Source: Nitrospirillum amazonense (GTDB taxonomy: Bacteria > Pseudomonadota > Alphaproteobacteria > Azospirillales > Azospirillaceae). Taken from it: a stretch of 64,000 bases of DNA. Where the stretch lies: the NCBI RefSeq assembly GCF_007828035.1, contig NZ_VITV01000003.1, positions 186,001 through 250,000 of the forward strand. The letters run 5' to 3'. Numbering within the stretch: the stretch's first letter is position 1; each line of letters opens with the position of its first letter. A program made the translations under genes and the position numbers. The notes under the pieces are model-generated. The model saw only the letters and a list, made by a program, of their open reading frames with translations. It was not told the DNA's origin and searched no databases. Of this stretch, positions 48,265 to 57,837 are shown in pieces.

Positions 48265-50270
48265 GGCGCCCCCTGCCCCACCGGCGCCGTATCGCCGGGC
48301 GCGGCGGCGATCAGGCCGGGCACGTCCAGGATCATCAGCACGTGCCCATCCCCCAAAAGAGTTGTCCCCAACAGGCCCGGCATCGCGGATAGCAGGCCGG
48401 TCAGGGGCCGCAACACAACGTCGCGGCGACCGACGAAAGCGTCAACCTTAACCGCCACCAAGTCGCCGCCCACCCGCGCCACCACCGCCCGGCACGGTTC
48501 CCCATCCGTCCACGACTCTTCCGGCAGCCCCAGCAACGCCGCCAGGGACAGGAGCGGTACGGCCGTGTCGCGCAGCACGAAGGCCCGCCCGGCGCGAATG
48601 GGCCGGACGCGGGCCGGGTCCACGCGCGCCGTTTCAACGATGCCGTCCATGGGGATGCCGTAGCGTTCCTCCGCCACCGCCACGACCATTACCTTGGTCA
48701 GCACCAGGTTCAGGGGCAGGACCAGGCGCACCGTCGTACCTTGGCCGGAGGCACTGCTGATGCCGACGCTGCCGCCCAGGCGGCCGACCGCGGCGCGTAC
48801 GGCGTCCATGCCCACCCCGCGGCCGGACAGGTCGGTCACCGCCTGGGCGGTCGAGAAGCCGGGACGGAACACCAGGTCCAGCACCTGGTCGTCGGCCAGG
48901 GAGTCCAGCATGCGGTCGGGCAATAGCCCGCGCGCGGCGGCGGCCTGGCGGATGCGGGCCGGGTCCATGCCCCGCCCATCGTCCGCCACGTCGATGACGA
49001 CGTGGTCGCCCTCGCGCCGGGCGACCAGGCTGATCAGGGCGCGGGCGGGCTTGCCCGCCGCCGCACGCTCCGCCGCCGGCTCGATGCCGTGGTCGACGGC
49101 GTTGCGCAGCAAATGGGTCAGGGGTTCGAACAACCCCTCGGCGATGGCCTTGTCGACCTGGACATCCTGGCCATCGACCGCCAGGTCGACCTCCTTGCCC
49201 AAGGCGGTCGCGGTTTCGCGCACCACCCGGGGGAAGCGGCGCAGCAAGGGCAGGATGGGCACCAGGCGTATGCCCATCACCGTGCGATGCAGGCGCCCGA
49301 CCAGCCGGTCCAGCGCCGCCTGGCGGTCCCCCAGGATTTGCGCCGCCGCTTGCGGCGCCAATCCGTCGGCCATCTGCCCCGCCAGATCGGACAGCGCGTT
49401 CTTGGCCACCACCAGCTCATCCACCAGCTGGGCCAGGGCGTCGATACGTCCGGCCTCCACCCTCAGGCTGCGGGGCCCCTCCGCCAGGACTGGCGGCGCC
49501 GCGGGCGCGGATGGTGACGGAGGCGGCGACCAGGACAGCAGCTGAATTTGGTCGGGCACGAAACGGAAGGGTCCCTTTACCGCCTCCGGCGCCGCAGCCG
49601 ACAACAGTTCAATCACCAGGTCGCAGGCGTAGGGATCATAGGCATCGGCCGCCACAGGCGCCGCGGCATTCCGCCGTGTGATGCGCAAAGCCAGCAGATC
49701 CGGCACCGCCCGCGCCAAGGCGACGGGATCCTCCCCGCGGAAATAGCAGCCGGCATCAGGGGCATAGCGCAGGGCCGTCACCGTGGGGTGGCGGGCGGGG
49801 TCTAAATCGCGGTCCCGGAACAGGGCCTCGATCCAGGCGGTATCGACGGGCGTCGCCTGGGCCGCCGCGGATGCCGGCGCATCGCTGTCAAGGGCGCGGC
49901 TCAGGCGGCTGACCAGGTCGCCCGCCACGGCGTCGGCGTCCGCCGGCAGGTCGCCGCCCGTCGCCGCCAGGGCGCCCAGCCAGCGTTCCGTCTGGCCGGT
50001 GGCCGCGATCAGGGCGTCCATGGCGCCCCGTGACAGGGCCCGGCGCCCATCGCGCCACGCGCCCAGCAGATCCTCCGCCACGTGCAGCACCCGCCCCATG
50101 GCCGGCAGGTCGAACAGGCCGACCGAGCCCTTGAGCGTGTGGATGGCGCGAAAGGCCTGGTCGACCAGGGCGGTGTCACCCGGTCGGCCTTCCAGGGCCA
50201 GCAAGGCTTCGCCTGCCTGCTGCACCTGCTCCGGCCCCTCTATCAGGAACTGTTCCAGCAGTTCATCCAT
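48261..50270 (-). CDS. cheA: CheA-type chemosensory histidine kinase
   Basis: 669 residues from MDELLEQFLIEGPEQ (50270). Hpt domain with phospho-His44 in IHTLKGSVGL, a variable region without a recognisable P2 domain, the dimerisation helices (about 268-340: GRIDALAQLVDELVVAKNAL), the ATPase domain (LLRNAVDHGIEP, DDGRGMDP, GRGVGMDAV, GTTVRL) and a C-terminal CheW-like regulatory domain. Its autophosphorylation is controlled by receptor and CheW; phosphoryl groups go to the receiver of this operon. The start overlaps the cheR stop by eight bases and the stop overlaps the STAS gene. Confidence 0.95.
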   Translation of the reverse strand: MDELLEQFLIEGPEQVQQAGEALLALEGRPGDTALVDQAFRAIHTLKGSVGLFDLPAMGRVLHVAEDLLGAWRDGRRALSRGAMDALIAATGQTERWLGALAATGGDLPADADAVAGDLVSRLSRALDSDAPASAAAQATPVDTAWIEALFRDRDLDPARHPTVTALRYAPDAGCYFRGEDPVALARAVPDLLALRITRRNAAAPVAADAYDPYACDLVIELLSAAAPEAVKGPFRFVPDQIQLLSWSPPPSPSAPAAPPVLAEGPRSLRVEAGRIDALAQLVDELVVAKNALSDLAGQMADGLAPQAAAQILGDRQAALDRLVGRLHRTVMGIRLVPILPLLRRFPRVVRETATALGKEVDLAVDGQDVQVDKAIAEGLFEPLTHLLRNAVDHGIEPAAERAAAGKPARALISLVARREGDHVVIDVADDGRGMDPARIRQAAAARGLLPDRMLDSLADDQVLDLVFRPGFSTAQAVTDLSGRGVGMDAVRAAVGRLGGSVGISSASGQGTTVRLVLPLNLVLTKVMVVAVAEERYGIPMDGIVETARVDPARVRPIRAGRAFVLRDTAVPLLSLAALLGLPEESWTDGEPCRAVVARVGGDLVAVKVDAFVGRRDVVLRPLTGLLSAMPGLLGTTLLGDGHVLMILDVPGLIAAAPGDTAPVGQGAP

Positions 50271-51168
50271 CGCGGCCCGCCTTTGTTGGACGGGGATCAC
50301 GCGGGCGCTGGTAGACCACGGCGTCGGCGAAACGCTGCACGTCGAAACTATCGCTTAGGCGGGCCAGCGACTCCGAATGGCCCAGGCACAGATACCCGCC
50401 CGGCACCAACCGGTCGTACAGGGTGCGCACCGCCTGGCGCCGCGATCGGTCGTCGAAATAAATCAACAGGTTGCGGCAGAAGATGACATCGAACCTGCCG
50501 TGAATGGCCAGCGCGTCCCCATCCATCAGGTTGGCGTTGGTGAAGGTCACGGATTCCCGCAAGTCCTGAATGATCTGGAACTGCTCAACCCCACCCCGTC
50601 CTTTGGACGTCAGGAAATAGTCCCGCTGTAGATCCGGCGGCAAGCGCGCCATCGACTTGGCTGTGTACCGCCCCCGCCGCGCTTCCTCCAAGGCTTGGGT
50701 GTCGATGTCCGACCCGATGATCTCCACATGATAGGCGTCCACCATGGCCCAGTTCTCCAGCAGCCAGATGGCGATGGAATATGGTTCCTCGCCCGTCGAG
50801 CAGGGGATGGACCATAGGCGCAGCTTGTCGCCCGGCCCCCGCCTGGAAACGATGTCCGGCAGCATGTCGCGGCTGAGGCTCTTCAGCTGATGGTCTTCGC
50901 GGTAGAAATACGTTTCGTTGATGGTGAAGCTGTTGATCAGCCGCTCCAACTCCACGGGATCCAGGTGCAGGCGGTTGAAATAGTCGGTGAAACTGTCGGC
51001 CCCCGTCAGCGCCATGCGCTGGCCCACCCGCCGGTCGATGTAATACCGCTTGCTCTCTCCGAACTGCATGCCCGTGCGGTCATACAGGAACTCGCAGAAG
51101 CGGGCGAGTTCGGACGCGCTCAGCAGCGGGGCGTCGCCGTTGGGGCCCTGGTGGCGGCCGGGACTCAT
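50263..51168 (-). CDS. cheR: CheR-type receptor methyltransferase
   Basis: 301 residues. N-terminal helical domain (FCEFLYDRTGMQFGESKRYY) and C-terminal SAM-binding domain with LWSIPCSTGEEPYSIA, and IFCRNLLIYFDDRSRRQAV. Methylates glutamates on the receptor for adaptation. Its start overlaps the cheB stop (ATGA) and its end overlaps cheA. Confidence 0.95.
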   Translation of the reverse strand: MSPGRHQGPNGDAPLLSASELARFCEFLYDRTGMQFGESKRYYIDRRVGQRMALTGADSFTDYFNRLHLDPVELERLINSFTINETYFYREDHQLKSLSRDMLPDIVSRRGPGDKLRLWSIPCSTGEEPYSIAIWLLENWAMVDAYHVEIIGSDIDTQALEEARRGRYTAKSMARLPPDLQRDYFLTSKGRGGVEQFQIIQDLRESVTFTNANLMDGDALAIHGRFDVIFCRNLLIYFDDRSRRQAVRTLYDRLVPGGYLCLGHSESLARLSDSFDVQRFADAVVYQRPRDPRPTKAGRDG

Positions 51169-52316
51169 CGGCCGGCCACCATGCGCACCAGGCGGTCGGA
51201 TATCTCCTCCAGCGGGGCCACCACGTCCGCGCCACCCGCCTTGACCAGTTCACCCGGCATGCCCCAGACCACGGCACTCTCCTCGGACTCCGCGATGGTG
51301 CGTCCGCCGCCGTTATGCAGGCGGGCCATGGCCGCCGCGCCATCATAGCCCATGCCGGTCATCAGCACGCCTACCAGGCGCCACGGCTCCACCAGCGACA
51401 ATGCGCTGTCGACCAGGCGGTCGATGCTGGGATGCCAGCGGTATTCTTCCTTGGCGGGGGTAGGCAACGCCACCAAGCCGGAGGGGCGCTGGCTCAGGAC
51501 CAGGTCGGCGTCGCCGCGGCCGATGTAGACATTGCCCGGGGCCAGCGGGGTGGGGCGCGCCACTTCCTGTACCGTCAGGGCGCAGAGGCGGTCCAGGCGG
51601 CGCGCCAACGGGCCGGTGAAGGTGGCCGGCATGTGCTGGGCCACCAGCACCGGCCAGGGAAAATCCGCCGGCAATCCCTCCAGCACGGCATCCAGCGCCG
51701 GCGGACCACCGGTGGAACAGCCGATGAGCACCAGGCCGGGCAGCGCCTGCCTTTCAGGCAGTGCCACCCCTTCGGCCTCCTGCGGCGGGGCGTCGGTCAG
51801 CGCCCGGACGCGCCTGGCCCGGGCGGCGGCGCCCCGGGGTATAGTGCGGATATCCAGCCCGCTGGCCTCGATGGCGCCCGCCTGCCGGCGCAGGCGCTCG
51901 GCCAGGCGGTGGGACCGGCGCAGGCGGGCGCTCGCCGCCTGGCGCACCTTGTCCACCAGACCGGGCCCCAATTGGTCCATCTTGAGGGAGATGGCCCCCT
52001 CCGGCTTCTGGACGAAATCGACCGCCCCCAGCGCCATGGCCTCCAGCGTCACCTCGGCCCCCGCCTCGGTGAAGGAGGAGACCATCACCACCGGCCGGGG
52101 CTGTTCCACCATGATCTGGTCCAGGCAGGTCAGCCCGTCCATCTGCGGCATGTGGACGTCCAGGGTGATGACATCGGGACTGAACTCCCGCAGCTGGGCC
52201 AGCGCCTCCAGCCCATCGCGGGCAAACGCCACCTCGAAATCACCGGCCGCGGTGAACAGGTCGCCCAGCAGGCGGCGGACCAGGGCGCTGTCGTCGACGA
52301 TCAGCAGGCGGGTCAC
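51165..52316 (-). CDS. cheB: CheB-type receptor methylesterase/response regulator
   Basis: 383 residues. Receiver with DD pair at LLIVDDSALVRRLL and phospho-Asp in VITLDVHMPQMDG; then the esterase with nucleophile Ser in GCSTGGPPALD, His in VAQHMPATFTG and Asp in GMGYDGAAAM. Removes receptor methyl groups when phosphorylated. Coupled to the triple-CheW gene upstream and cheR downstream by overlaps. Confidence 0.95.
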   Translation of the reverse strand: MTRLLIVDDSALVRRLLGDLFTAAGDFEVAFARDGLEALAQLREFSPDVITLDVHMPQMDGLTCLDQIMVEQPRPVVMVSSFTEAGAEVTLEAMALGAVDFVQKPEGAISLKMDQLGPGLVDKVRQAASARLRRSHRLAERLRRQAGAIEASGLDIRTIPRGAAARARRVRALTDAPPQEAEGVALPERQALPGLVLIGCSTGGPPALDAVLEGLPADFPWPVLVAQHMPATFTGPLARRLDRLCALTVQEVARPTPLAPGNVYIGRGDADLVLSQRPSGLVALPTPAKEEYRWHPSIDRLVDSALSLVEPWRLVGVLMTGMGYDGAAAMARLHNGGGRTIAESEESAVVWGMPGELVKAGGADVVAPLEEISDRLVRMVAGR

Positions 52317-53860
52317 GGGGCGGCCGAACCGGTCATGGCATCGCCCCCCGCCGGGGCACCGTCCCCCTTCAAGGCCGCATCAAGGGCGGCCAACAGGTCA
52401 CGCTCCGCCCGGTCCAGCAGGGCCTGCGGTTCGATCAGCAGGATCATGCGCCCGGCGCCGTCCACCGTTTCCAGGTTGGCGATGCGGCTGAACATCGGCG
52501 CGCCCTCGGCGTCGCCCGGCCGGGTGAAATCCGGCGCCTCACTCACCCGGCCAGCCGGCAGGGCCAGGATCTCCGACACGCCATCCACGGCGAATCCGGC
52601 CAGCTTGCCGTTGATGCGGGTCACGATGACCCGCCGCCGGCCCGTGCCGGGCCCGGCCACGCCAAACCGGCGGCGCTGGTCGATGACCGGCAGCACCTGG
52701 CCGCGCAGGTTCATGACCCCCTCGATGAAGCCAGGCGCCTTGGGCACGCGGGTCAAGGTGTCGGGCAGGCGCACGACCTCCTCCACCGCGTCCACGGGCA
52801 GGCCGTATTCCTCGTCCCCCAGCTGGAAGACCACCACCCGGTCACCCGCCGTCGCACGGCCGTCAGTGTTCGCGTCAGGTACGTTCATGTCAGCTGCCTC
52901 CTGCGCGTCGGGGCCGCCCTCCGCCAGAATATGCGCTACCGTGTCATCCCGGAACAGCCGTGCGCCCGACAGGAGGGAGACCAGGCCGCGACCATCCGGC
53001 AGACGGCAGATGGACTGGATCTGGGCCTCACCCCGGCCCCGGTTCAGCACCGCCGGCACGGCGCCCACACTGTCCGCCGGGACGCGCAGGATGGAATTCA
53101 GCCGGTCAACCAGCAGCCCCACCCGCGAACCACCGACATGGGCGACGACCACACGCGTGCCGCGCTGATCGCCGGGGGCGATACCCAGGCCCAGCAGCGC
53201 CCGAAGGGAAACGATGGGCAAAAGGGCGCCCCGTAGCGAAACGGCGCCCACCATGGCGGCGTCGGTCCGGGGCAGCGTCGCCAGATGGCCCGGCAGGGTC
53301 ATGACCTCCCCCACATCCACCAAAGGCAAGGCGTAGGCCTGATCCGCCAGGGTGAAGGCCAGGAAGGCGCTCTCATCCTTGGCCGCCTGCCGACGCGGCG
53401 CAGCGGGCTCCGCCGGGCCTGCTCCAGCACCGCGCCGGACCAGGCCGGCGAACTCCCGGCGCAGCAGCTCGGCCAAGTCGATCAGGCGCAGGGCGCCGTC
53501 CTTATGGGCGTATAGCCCGCCAGCGGCCTGGTCCGCGCCGGCGTCAAGCTGGGCCAGCGTCCCCACCTCGTCCACCGTCAGCGCCACGGGCTCCTCCGCC
53601 TGCAGCAGCAGAAGGCGGGAGGCGGCGCTGGGCGCGGCCTCCTCTCCACCCAGCAGGCGGGCCAGCGACAACACGGGCACGACGGCGCCGCGCACGCTGG
53701 CGACGCCGGCCAGGCCGGCCGGCGCGTGCGGCACCCGGGTGACGCGCACCTGGCGCAGCACCTCGGTCACGTCGGCGGCCGAGGCCGCCAGCCGGTTGGC
53801 GCCCACGCGGAAGGTCAGCACTTGCTGGCGGCGGCCCCTGGCCGCTTTGGAAGCAGCCAT
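52313..53860 (-). CDS. Triple CheW-domain scaffold protein
   Basis: 515 residues from [10 protein letters not shown]. Three CheW domains in tandem: residues ~12-145, ~165-310 and ~340-495. Each contains the SH3-like core with its hallmark: VASVRGAVVPVLSL, AVSLRGALLPIVSL and VMNLRGQVLPVIDQ. A normal CheW has one domain of about 150 residues. The tandem may bind several receptors or kinases at once and fix the array geometry. The start overlaps the receptor stop (TGATG) and the stop overlaps cheB. A GTG at 53863 is an alternative start. Confidence 0.92.
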   Translation of the reverse strand: MAASKAARGRRQQVLTFRVGANRLAASAADVTEVLRQVRVTRVPHAPAGLAGVASVRGAVVPVLSLARLLGGEEAAPSAASRLLLLQAEEPVALTVDEVGTLAQLDAGADQAAGGLYAHKDGALRLIDLAELLRREFAGLVRRGAGAGPAEPAAPRRQAAKDESAFLAFTLADQAYALPLVDVGEVMTLPGHLATLPRTDAAMVGAVSLRGALLPIVSLRALLGLGIAPGDQRGTRVVVAHVGGSRVGLLVDRLNSILRVPADSVGAVPAVLNRGRGEAQIQSICRLPDGRGLVSLLSGARLFRDDTVAHILAEGGPDAQEAADMNVPDANTDGRATAGDRVVVFQLGDEEYGLPVDAVEEVVRLPDTLTRVPKAPGFIEGVMNLRGQVLPVIDQRRRFGVAGPGTGRRRVIVTRINGKLAGFAVDGVSEILALPAGRVSEAPDFTRPGDAEGAPMFSRIANLETVDGAGRMILLIEPQALLDRAERDLLAALDAALKGDGAPAGGDAMTGSAAP

Positions 53861-55812
53861 CACCCGGCTTTCTGCAACTCGTCGGCCAGCGACGCGATCT
53901 CCTCGATGGCGGCCGCCAAGTCTTCCGCGCCGCGGGCTTGCTGCCGGGCGGCGGTGGCGGCCTGGATAGCGGCCCCGCCGGCCAGTTCCGCCGCCACGGC
54001 GATTTGCTGCACGCCGTCCAACACTTCGCGTACCGTGCCGCTGATGGCGTCGGCGCCGGCGACGATGTCGCTGCCAGCGGCATACAGCTCCTGCGCGCCG
54101 GTGGCGATGGCGGCCAGCCGGACGTCGATCTCCTTGTTCTTCTGCATCTCGGCCTCGGCCACGGCGGCGATCTGTTCCAGATCGCGGCGCACGGCCGCCA
54201 CCAGCAGCTGGAACTGGCGGATGACGTCCTTGGCGCGGTCGGCGTTTTCGCCCGAGTCCCGTGCTAGGGCGCGGATATCGGTGGAAACAACGGCGAAGCC
54301 CGTGCCCTGGTCCCCGACCCGCGCCGCCTCGACCGATCCGCTGACGGCCAACATCGTGGTCTGCACCGCCACGATGGCGATGCCGTCCACGATCTTCTCC
54401 ATGCGCCGGCCGGTTTCCTCCAGCGCGGCGACCAGGTCGATCACCACGCGGGTTTCGGCCAGGGCCCGGCCCACGCCCTGGGTCAGCCTGCCCACGGTGG
54501 CACGGCCTTGCGCCAGCATGGCTTGCGAGTTCCTGATCCGGTCCAGCGCCTGACCGGCGCTGGCGCCGGTGGCCTGGGCCGCCCGCTGGATCTGCGCCAT
54601 GGCGCTGCTGGACTGCTGGGTGGCGGCGGCCTGGATCTGGGCCCCCCGGCTGATCTGGTTGATGGCGATCAGGATTTCGCCGGCGGCACCCGACAGCTGC
54701 TGCACCGCCGCCGACAGCTGCTCCGCCATGGCGCCCACGTCTTCCACCAGGCTGTCGCGCTGGCCTTCGAGGCTGAGGCCCTCGGACAGGGCGGCCAGGG
54801 CGTCGGCGGCCTGGCGGCTCTGGTCCAGCGCCTGGCTCTGCTGTGCCACGGAGCGCTGGGCCTCCGCCGCCGCCGCCGATTGTTCCTCCGCCGCGCTGGA
54901 GATGTTTTCCGCGCCCTTTTGCGCCTCCCGCGCGGCGGCGTCCGCCTCCACCGCCGCCAGCAGGATGGCCTGGGCGCCATCCACCAGGGCGGCCAGGTCG
55001 GCGCGGGTGCTCTCCAGCTGGGTGGTGACGGTGCGCCCCTCGGCGGCCTCGGCAGTCGCCGTGGCCGCCGCCGCGCGTACCCGGTCCGCGACGATGCGCA
55101 CCTCATCCGTGATGCTGCCGGCCAGGACCTGGACGTCGCGCGACCGCTTTTCCGAGGTCTCGGACAAGGCGCGCACCTCATCCGCCACCACGGCGAAGCC
55201 CCGGCCGTGATCGCCTGCCCGCGCCGCCTCAATGGCGGCGTTCAGGGCCAGCAGGCCGGTCTGGTCGGATATGTCCGCCACCGTGCGGGTGATGTCGCCG
55301 ATGTGGGCGGCGTGGCGTTCCAGCGTGACAATGATGTCGACCGATTTCAGTTGCCGGTCAGCGCTGGCAGCCACCGCCGTCACCGACGCCTCGATCAGGG
55401 CGGCGGCCTCGGTCAGTTGGGTCTGCAGGGCCAGGGTGCGTGTCTGCGCCCTGTCCGCCCGCTCCCGCGCCTGCTGGAACGAGGTGGCCATACCCGCGAC
55501 GGCCGCCAGGGATTCGTGGCTGGCCGACGCCGCCTCTTCCGCCGCACTGGCGATCTGCTCCAGCGACCGGCGCAGCTCTTCCGCCGCGGCGGACGCCTCC
55601 GCCACGCCGGCGGCCAATTCCTCGGTGGCGGCGGCGATACGTTCCGCCGCCGTCTGGCGTGTAGCGGCCAGCAAGGGCCGGCGCGCGCGCTTTGGCTGTG
55701 CCACGGCCTTGGGCGCGGCCTTCACCGGCGCCTCGGCCGTGGCGGCGGCCGCCGCCTGGGTGCGGGTTCGGCCCTTCGCCCCGGCCAAGCGGGAGGTTTT
55801 TACCAATGCCAT
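53860..55812 (-). CDS. Soluble chemoreceptor with two MCP signalling hairpins
   Basis: 650 residues, no transmembrane segment and no ligand-binding domain; basic N-terminal tail (1-55), then almost continuous coiled coil. A canonical signalling tip lies at residues 183-215 ([31 protein letters not shown]). A second, degenerate tip lies at 483-515 ([36 protein letters not shown]), exactly 300 residues later. So the chain folds as two receptor hairpins, or a longer four-helix bundle. It would have to sense something in the cytoplasm or be told by a partner. First gene of the chemosensory operon, coupled to the triple-CheW gene. Confidence 0.88.
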   Translation of the reverse strand: MALVKTSRLAGAKGRTRTQAAAAATAEAPVKAAPKAVAQPKRARRPLLAATRQTAAERIAAATEELAAGVAEASAAAEELRRSLEQIASAAEEAASASHESLAAVAGMATSFQQARERADRAQTRTLALQTQLTEAAALIEASVTAVAASADRQLKSVDIIVTLERHAAHIGDITRTVADISDQTGLLALNAAIEAARAGDHGRGFAVVADEVRALSETSEKRSRDVQVLAGSITDEVRIVADRVRAAAATATAEAAEGRTVTTQLESTRADLAALVDGAQAILLAAVEADAAAREAQKGAENISSAAEEQSAAAAEAQRSVAQQSQALDQSRQAADALAALSEGLSLEGQRDSLVEDVGAMAEQLSAAVQQLSGAAGEILIAINQISRGAQIQAAATQQSSSAMAQIQRAAQATGASAGQALDRIRNSQAMLAQGRATVGRLTQGVGRALAETRVVIDLVAALEETGRRMEKIVDGIAIVAVQTTMLAVSGSVEAARVGDQGTGFAVVSTDIRALARDSGENADRAKDVIRQFQLLVAAVRRDLEQIAAVAEAEMQKNKEIDVRLAAIATGAQELYAAGSDIVAGADAISGTVREVLDGVQQIAVAAELAGGAAIQAATAARQQARGAEDLAAAIEEIASLADELQKAG

Positions 55813-56078
55813 GATGTTTTCCCCAATCCGAAGCCCCCGTCTGCGAAGGGGGCCCCGCCCCAAACCGTCCGGGAGGGCATCCCGGGTATCCTTGGCGTCA
55901 CGATGCGCGGAGTCCGTTCTACAGGCCAGCCGCTTGCCGCGGCAAGCGACGTAAGGCCATAGGCAGTATGGTCAAGGGGCGCCGGCGCACGGTCCCTTCA
56001 TGGGGAGCCACCTCTGGCAAACCCACAAGCGTTTCGCGTAAAGCTGTGCGCGCAGGCCTTTGAGGAAGGGAGAGGGCG

Positions 56079-56498
56079 ATGGATGCGCGCGGGATGACGA
56101 AAGTGGCGGCGGCGATGGCCGTGGCTGTCCTGTGCGTCCCGGCATGGTCCCCTGCCCGGGCCGGCGCGCCCACCCAGGTGGAGGTGCTGCGCGGCGGCGA
56201 TGACGACGTCACGGCCGCCCTGGCCGGCGCCGTCGTTCAGGCCTTCGGCCGCGACGGCGCCTTCGTGCTCAGCAGCGGGCACCGGGCCAGTTCCCTGATC
56301 GTGGTGGTGCAGGCCCCCACCGCGGCGGCGCGCGCGGGCATCCATTACAAGCTGGCCTTCCCCATCCGCTACGCCTCCGCCCAAGGCCAGACGCTGGGGT
56401 TCACCGAAGTCACCTGCCAGGAGAACACCCTGACCAAGTGCGCGGAACAGGCCGTGGCCGCCGCCGGCCCCGCCGCGGGCAAGCTGGGCCGGCATTAA
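56079..56498 (+). CDS. Exported hypothetical protein (139 aa)
   Basis: 139 residues with a signal peptide ending PAWSPARAGAP, then a small domain with two cysteines (CQEN, KCAEQ) in the C-terminal half. No known family. ATG 56079 is in a weak context. It lies downstream of the divergent receptor gene's promoter region and is convergent with msrB (10 bp apart). Confidence 0.65.
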   Translation: MDARGMTKVAAAMAVAVLCVPAWSPARAGAPTQVEVLRGGDDDVTAALAGAVVQAFGRDGAFVLSSGHRASSLIVVVQAPTAAARAGIHYKLAFPIRYASAQGQTLGFTEVTCQENTLTKCAEQAVAAAGPAAGKLGRH

Positions 56499-56508
56499 CC
56501 GCGCGATC

Positions 56509-56907
56509 TCAATCGGCCTCGAAATTCATGGCGACGCCGTTGATGCAATAGCGCAGGTGCGTGGGCGGCGGGCCGTCGGGGAAGACGTGGCCCAGGTGGC
56601 TGCCGCAGCGGGCGCAATGCACCTCGGTCCGTACCATGCCATAGCTGCGGTCCACCGTGGTGGCGACGGAGCCCTCCACCGGGTCGTTGAAGCTGGGCCA
56701 GCCGGTGCCGCTCTCGAACTTGCGGGTGGACTGGAACAGCGGCTGGCCGCAGCCGGCGCAGGAGAAGGTGCCCGGCCGCTTCTCATGGTTCAGGGCGCAA
56801 CTGCCCGGCCGTTCGGTGCCGTGGCCGCGCATGACGGCGTACTGCTCCGGCGTCAGCAGCTGGCGCCATTCCTCGTCCGTGCGCACCACTTCGTATTCGC
56901 CATCCAT
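56509..56907 (-). CDS. msrB: Peptide-methionine (R)-S-oxide reductase
   Basis: 132 residues: zinc-site cysteines ([18 protein letters not shown]), [10 protein letters not shown] and the catalytic-type RYCINGVAM near the C-terminus, which carries the reactive Cys. Repairs methionine-R-sulfoxide using thioredoxin. Complete, cytoplasmic, standard length. Confidence 0.96.
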   Translation of the reverse strand: MDGEYEVVRTDEEWRQLLTPEQYAVMRGHGTERPGSCALNHEKRPGTFSCAGCGQPLFQSTRKFESGTGWPSFNDPVEGSVATTVDRSYGMVRTEVHCARCGSHLGHVFPDGPPPTHLRYCINGVAMNFEAD

Positions 56908-56931
56908 GGCCTGACGCTCCTTTTATACCAA

Positions 56932-56963
56932 GTCGCTACCGATATGGGTCGCTACCGATATGG
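56932..56963. repeat. Two exact tandem copies of a 16-bp sequence
   Basis: GTCGCTACCGATATGG is repeated head-to-tail at 56932-56947 and 56948-56963 in the msrB/mgtC-like spacer, upstream of the msrB start. Could be two operator copies or a short duplication. Confidence 0.7.
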
Positions 56964-57078
56964 GCCTTCGGCGCGCGGATTGCCACAGGGTCGTGGCCGT
57001 CCGCCTGCTTGCCTTATGGTTCGGCCGGCGCCATAAACGGTGCCGATCGGCGCGGCGCCAAAGACAAGAGAATACAGG

Positions 57079-57795
57079 ATGATAACCGGCGACCTGACCA
57101 ACCACCTGGAAGTCGTGCTGCGCCTGGCCATGGCCTTGACCCTGGGCTCGGGCATCGGCTTCGAACGCCAGTTGCACCAGAAGATGGCGGGGTTGCGCAC
57201 CAACGCGCTGGTGGCCCTGGGTTCCGCCGGCTTCGTCATCTTCTCCGCCATGGTGGGCCAGGGCGATCCCACCCGCGTGGCGGCACAGGTGGTGTCGGGC
57301 ATCGGCTTCCTGGGCGCGGGCGTGATCCTGCGCGAGGGCGTGAACGTCCACGGCCTGAACACCGCCGCCACCCTGTGGTGCTCCGCCATGGTCGGCACCT
57401 TCGCCGGCGGCGGCTACTGGCTGCCCAGCCTGGCGGCGGCCGGGTTCGTGGTGGTGACCAACTTGATCCTGCGCCCCCTGGTGCGCCGCATGAACCGCCG
57501 CATCCTGATCGCCACGGACGTGGAGACGCACTACACCGTCTCCGTCACCTGCAAGGGGGCGGAGGAGGCGCACATCCGCTCCCTGCTCATGCATGCCCTG
57601 ACCCACGGCGGCCTGGGCCTGCGCCGCATCGACAGCCAGGACGTGCCGGACAGCACCAAGGTGGACGTGACCGCCAAGGCCGTCTCCCCGACCCGCAACG
57701 ACGCGGCGCTGGAACAGATGGTGGGCCGCCTGAGCCTGGAGCCCTACGTCTACGCCGTCAGCTGGGAAGTGGAGCGGGCCGAGCCGGAAACCTAA
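57079..57795 (+). CDS. MgtC/SapB-family membrane protein
   Basis: 238 residues with four to five transmembrane helices. Family motifs: GSGIGFERQLHQKMAGLRTN near residue 22 (the ER-x-x-x-x-K-xxGLRT signature), GIGFLGAGVILREG near 86, and NTAATLWCSAMVG. The C-terminal part is a soluble ACT-like domain. MgtC proteins influence Mg2+ homeostasis and the F-type ATPase. Start at ATG 57079; the extended frame from 57040 is rejected. Confidence 0.92.
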   Translation: MITGDLTNHLEVVLRLAMALTLGSGIGFERQLHQKMAGLRTNALVALGSAGFVIFSAMVGQGDPTRVAAQVVSGIGFLGAGVILREGVNVHGLNTAATLWCSAMVGTFAGGGYWLPSLAAAGFVVVTNLILRPLVRRMNRRILIATDVETHYTVSVTCKGAEEAHIRSLLMHALTHGGLGLRRIDSQDVPDSTKVDVTAKAVSPTRNDAALEQMVGRLSLEPYVYAVSWEVERAEPET

Positions 57796-57837
57796 GGCCC
57801 CCCCCAACACCGGGCGCGTCCATCCGGCCGCGAGGCT

